A DNA stretch of 15,275 nt from NCBI GenBank assembly GCA_964467615.1, contig CAYXRK010000114.1, positions 1 to 15,275 on the forward strand, given 5' to 3'. How positions within the stretch are numbered: position 1 is the first letter of the stretch; each line of letters begins with the position of its first letter. The notes beneath the pieces were generated by a model. That model saw nothing but the letters and a program-made list of their open reading frames with translations. It did not search any database and was not told the DNA's origin. The DNA is from CAYXRK01 sp964467615 (GTDB lineage Bacteria > Hydrogenedentota > Hydrogenedentia > Hydrogenedentales > GCA-2746185). The position numbers were made by a program, and so were the translations under genes. Below, one piece after another: positions 13,564 to 15,275 of the stretch.

Positions 13564-14612
13564 AGCCGCGCCCCAACGGCAAGTCCGTAAGCGACCAAAT
13601 CGTCCAGGCGCTTACCGCGGGCGTCATCGCGGTGGACGCTGACGGCTGCGTCGTTTCGATCAACCCCGCAGCGCTCCACCATCTCGGCATTCCGGAGTCC
13701 GCATTGTCGCCCGGGGCGCGAATCGGCGAAGTCCGCGGGCTCGAGGAACTGCGGGACCTCCTCGATGAACTAAGCGAAACCGGCCAGCCCGTCTCACGGC
13801 GCGAAATCGTAGTAGACGGGCCGCAAGGGACCACGAAAGACATCGGTATTTCGGCGTCGCTCATCGATGGGCCCAACGCCTACAACGGCGCGATTCTCCT
13901 CTTTGCCGACCTCACCGAGCGAAAGCAACTCGAGCTGGCGGCTGAAATCAACCGGCAACTTGCGTCGATAGGCGAGCTGGCCGCGGGCGTCGTCCACGAA
14001 CTACGCAATCCTTTGACCATTATCACCGGCCGCGCGGAGTTGTTGCTCCGCGCCGCGCAGGACGACTCGTTCAAGAAATCCGCCGCGTCCATTCTCTCCG
14101 AAGCCAAACACCTTGACGCGTCAATCTCACAGTTTCTGCGCTTCGCGAGGCCGTTCACGCTCGCACCCACGAAGTGCCGGGCCGAGGAAGTCGCCCGTCG
14201 CGCCGTCGATCTTTGCAAGAAGTTGGCCGAAGACCGCCACGTCCGGCTCGAGTGCGCCGTCGCTACTGACGCCGGTGAATGCGTGGCCGATCCACAGCGG
14301 CTCTCCGAGGCCCTCTCGAACTTGATCCGAAATGCGATAGAGGCAGTCGAACCGCGCTCCGGTGTCGTGACCGTCCTCATCGAGGAGCTAGACAGCGCGG
14401 CGGCCTTCCACGTGACCGACAACGGCCCCGGTGTAATGCTCGGCCCCGGCGAAGATATCTTCTCGCCGTTCTTCACCAAAAAACACGATGGCACCGGCCT
14501 AGGCCTCAGCCTCGTCAGCCGCATTGTCTCCGCACACGGCGGCGCAGTCTCCTGGGAGAACAACCCCGACGCCGGCGCGCGATTTACGATTCGGGTGCCG
14601 AAGCGATCCTAA
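13560..14612 (+). CDS. PAS-containing sensor histidine kinase, NtrB/AtoS-like, soluble
   Basis: A 350-residue cytoplasmic two-component kinase with no membrane segment. Domains: PAS (about 12-118, opening ALTAGVIAVDADGCVVSINP and ending in a DLTERK linker), HisKA with the phosphoacceptor H146 in GVVHELRNPL, and a HATPase domain (about 235-348). The HATPase has the N box N254/N258 in LSNLIRNAIEA, G1 DNGPG (287-291), the F box FSPFFTKK, and G2 GTGLGLSLV. The E/NP pattern and layout match kinases of the NtrB/AtoS/ZraS type, whose partners are often sigma-54 activators. I start it at GTG 13560, which overlaps the rsmA stop (GTGA); the frame is open further upstream inside rsmA but codes nothing recognisable there. 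No response regulator is next to it, because the following gene is convergent after 20 nt. Confidence 0.93.
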   Translation: MKPRPNGKSVSDQIVQALTAGVIAVDADGCVVSINPAALHHLGIPESALSPGARIGEVRGLEELRDLLDELSETGQPVSRREIVVDGPQGTTKDIGISASLIDGPNAYNGAILLFADLTERKQLELAAEINRQLASIGELAAGVVHELRNPLTIITGRAELLLRAAQDDSFKKSAASILSEAKHLDASISQFLRFARPFTLAPTKCRAEEVARRAVDLCKKLAEDRHVRLECAVATDAGECVADPQRLSEALSNLIRNAIEAVEPRSGVVTVLIEELDSAAAFHVTDNGPGVMLGPGEDIFSPFFTKKHDGTGLGLSLVSRIVSAHGGAVSWENNPDAGARFTIRVPKRS

Positions 14613-14632
14613 CTCGGCGCACTTAATCGAGT

Positions 14633-15275
14633 TCATTTCGCGAGCTTCCGTTTCAGGAATTCCGCGGTGGCCTCGTAGGCCGCGAGCCAGTTGCGGTGCA
14701 GCAAGAACCCATGCACTTCGTCTGGGAAGACAAGCTGCTCGAACTCGACACCACGCGAACGAAGATCCTTGACGAGGCTGACCGTTTCGCTGAAGGGAAC
14801 GTTTCGATCATCGTCGCCGTGAATTACGAGGACCGGCGAGCGCCAATCTTTGGTATATGTGATGGGGCTCGATTCGCGCGCGTCCTTGGCGATTTCCGGC
14901 TCGCGCAACGGATCGTACTCCGGCACGAAGTTGCGAATCACCACGTTCCAATCATGCACGCCGTGGACGTCGACACCTGCCGCGAAGAGATCCGAAGCAC
15001 GTGCTAGGCCCATCGCGGTCAGGAAGCCTCCGTACGATCCGCCCCAAAGGCCGATGCGCGCCGCGTCTACTTCGGGGCGGCCGCGAAGATAGAGGCCCGC
15101 GCCGAGCACGTCGTTGAATTCGCTCGCGCCGCCCGCGCCATAGTTGAGCGCTTCGGTGACCAATGCACCCGGTTCGACTCGATAGGCCACAGCCACGCCG
15201 CTGACGGTGTAAGCCACAGGGATAGTCTTGGCAATGAACAACAAGCGAGTGCGTTGCGCGCCATCTAAAAAGAAG
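14633..15275 (-). CDS. S9 family (prolyl oligopeptidase-type) serine peptidase, C-terminal part
   Basis: The alpha/beta-hydrolase catalytic part of a dipeptidyl/acylaminoacyl-peptidase-like enzyme, open at the right edge. The triad is present: Ser in GLWGGSYGGFLT (codon 15035-15037), Asp in VIHGDDDRNVPF, and His in FPDEVHGFLLHRNW. ASEFNDVLGAGLYLRGRPEV and AAGVDVHGVHDWN belong to the same subgroup. These enzymes usually follow a beta-propeller or TolB-like domain and reach about 650-950 residues, so most of the gene lies outside the window. Upstream of about 15157 the frame has no stop but no longer resembles the family: a segment of NYRSGxGYG type is expected before ALNYG and is not found in this frame. 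A frameshift or faulty end of sequence is possible. It converges with the histidine kinase gene. Confidence 0.85.
   Translation of the reverse strand, partial: FFLDGAQRTRLLFIAKTIPVAYTVSGVAVAYRVEPGALVTEALNYGAGGASEFNDVLGAGLYLRGRPEVDAARIGLWGGSYGGFLTAMGLARASDLFAAGVDVHGVHDWNVVIRNFVPEYDPLREPEIAKDARESSPITYTKDWRSPVLVIHGDDDRNVPFSETVSLVKDLRSRGVEFEQLVFPDEVHGFLLHRNWLAAYEATAEFLKRKLAK

Noticed and set aside
14611..14633. AACTCG/CGAGTT inverted repeat between the convergent kinase and peptidase genes as a terminator
   Set aside because: Six-bp stem with an 11-nt loop and no T-tract on either side; too weak to call.

Overview
The window is GC-rich bacterial chromosomal DNA. A TonB-dependent outer-membrane receptor, a periplasmic YfiR-type protein and a membrane c-di-GMP enzyme indicate a Gram-negative cell envelope. 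IspG indicates isoprenoid synthesis by the MEP pathway. Gene order and the intergenic repeats suggest an environmental, probably metagenome-assembled genome. I cannot place the phylum from the sequence; no rRNA, tRNA, phage, transposase or CRISPR was seen.

Layout. Positions 1-426 hold two unrelated partial genes that meet head-on: an acyl-CoA synthetase fragment on + and the N-terminal part of a sugar-nucleotide epimerase on -. They meet at a word of about 21 bp, which looks like a rearrangement or an assembly join. From 464 to 4648 the minus strand carries a CaiB/BaiF CoA-transferase, serine acetyltransferase (cysE), and an alkylation-repair pair: an Ada/AraC/AlkA fusion followed 3 nt later by an O6-methylguanine methyltransferase. 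A repeat-rich gap (4679-4941) separates these from ispG on +. A three-gene minus-strand operon follows (11657 to 6228): TonB-dependent receptor, YfiR-like periplasmic protein, and a CHASE-HAMP-PAS-PAS-GGDEF-EAL enzyme. This is a YfiBNR-like c-di-GMP signalling module in which the receptor takes the outer-membrane place.

From 11834 to 14612 the plus strand reads as a possible single transcription unit. It has a nested palindrome, a consensus-quality sigma-54 -24/-12 promoter, a 54-codon gene for a zinc-ribbon, tail-anchored mini-protein with a perfect Shine-Dalgarno, a MaoC-type hydratase, rsmA (16S rRNA dimethyltransferase) and an NtrB-like soluble histidine kinase whose GTG start overlaps the rsmA stop. 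A convergent S9 prolyl-oligopeptidase-type gene runs off the right edge, and its reading frame stops resembling its family near 15157.

The most novel-looking points are the sigma-54 promoter/palindrome driving the small zinc-ribbon membrane protein, the 14-bp perfect inverted repeat that encloses the cysE start codon, and the probably leaderless transcript of the Ada-AlkA gene.
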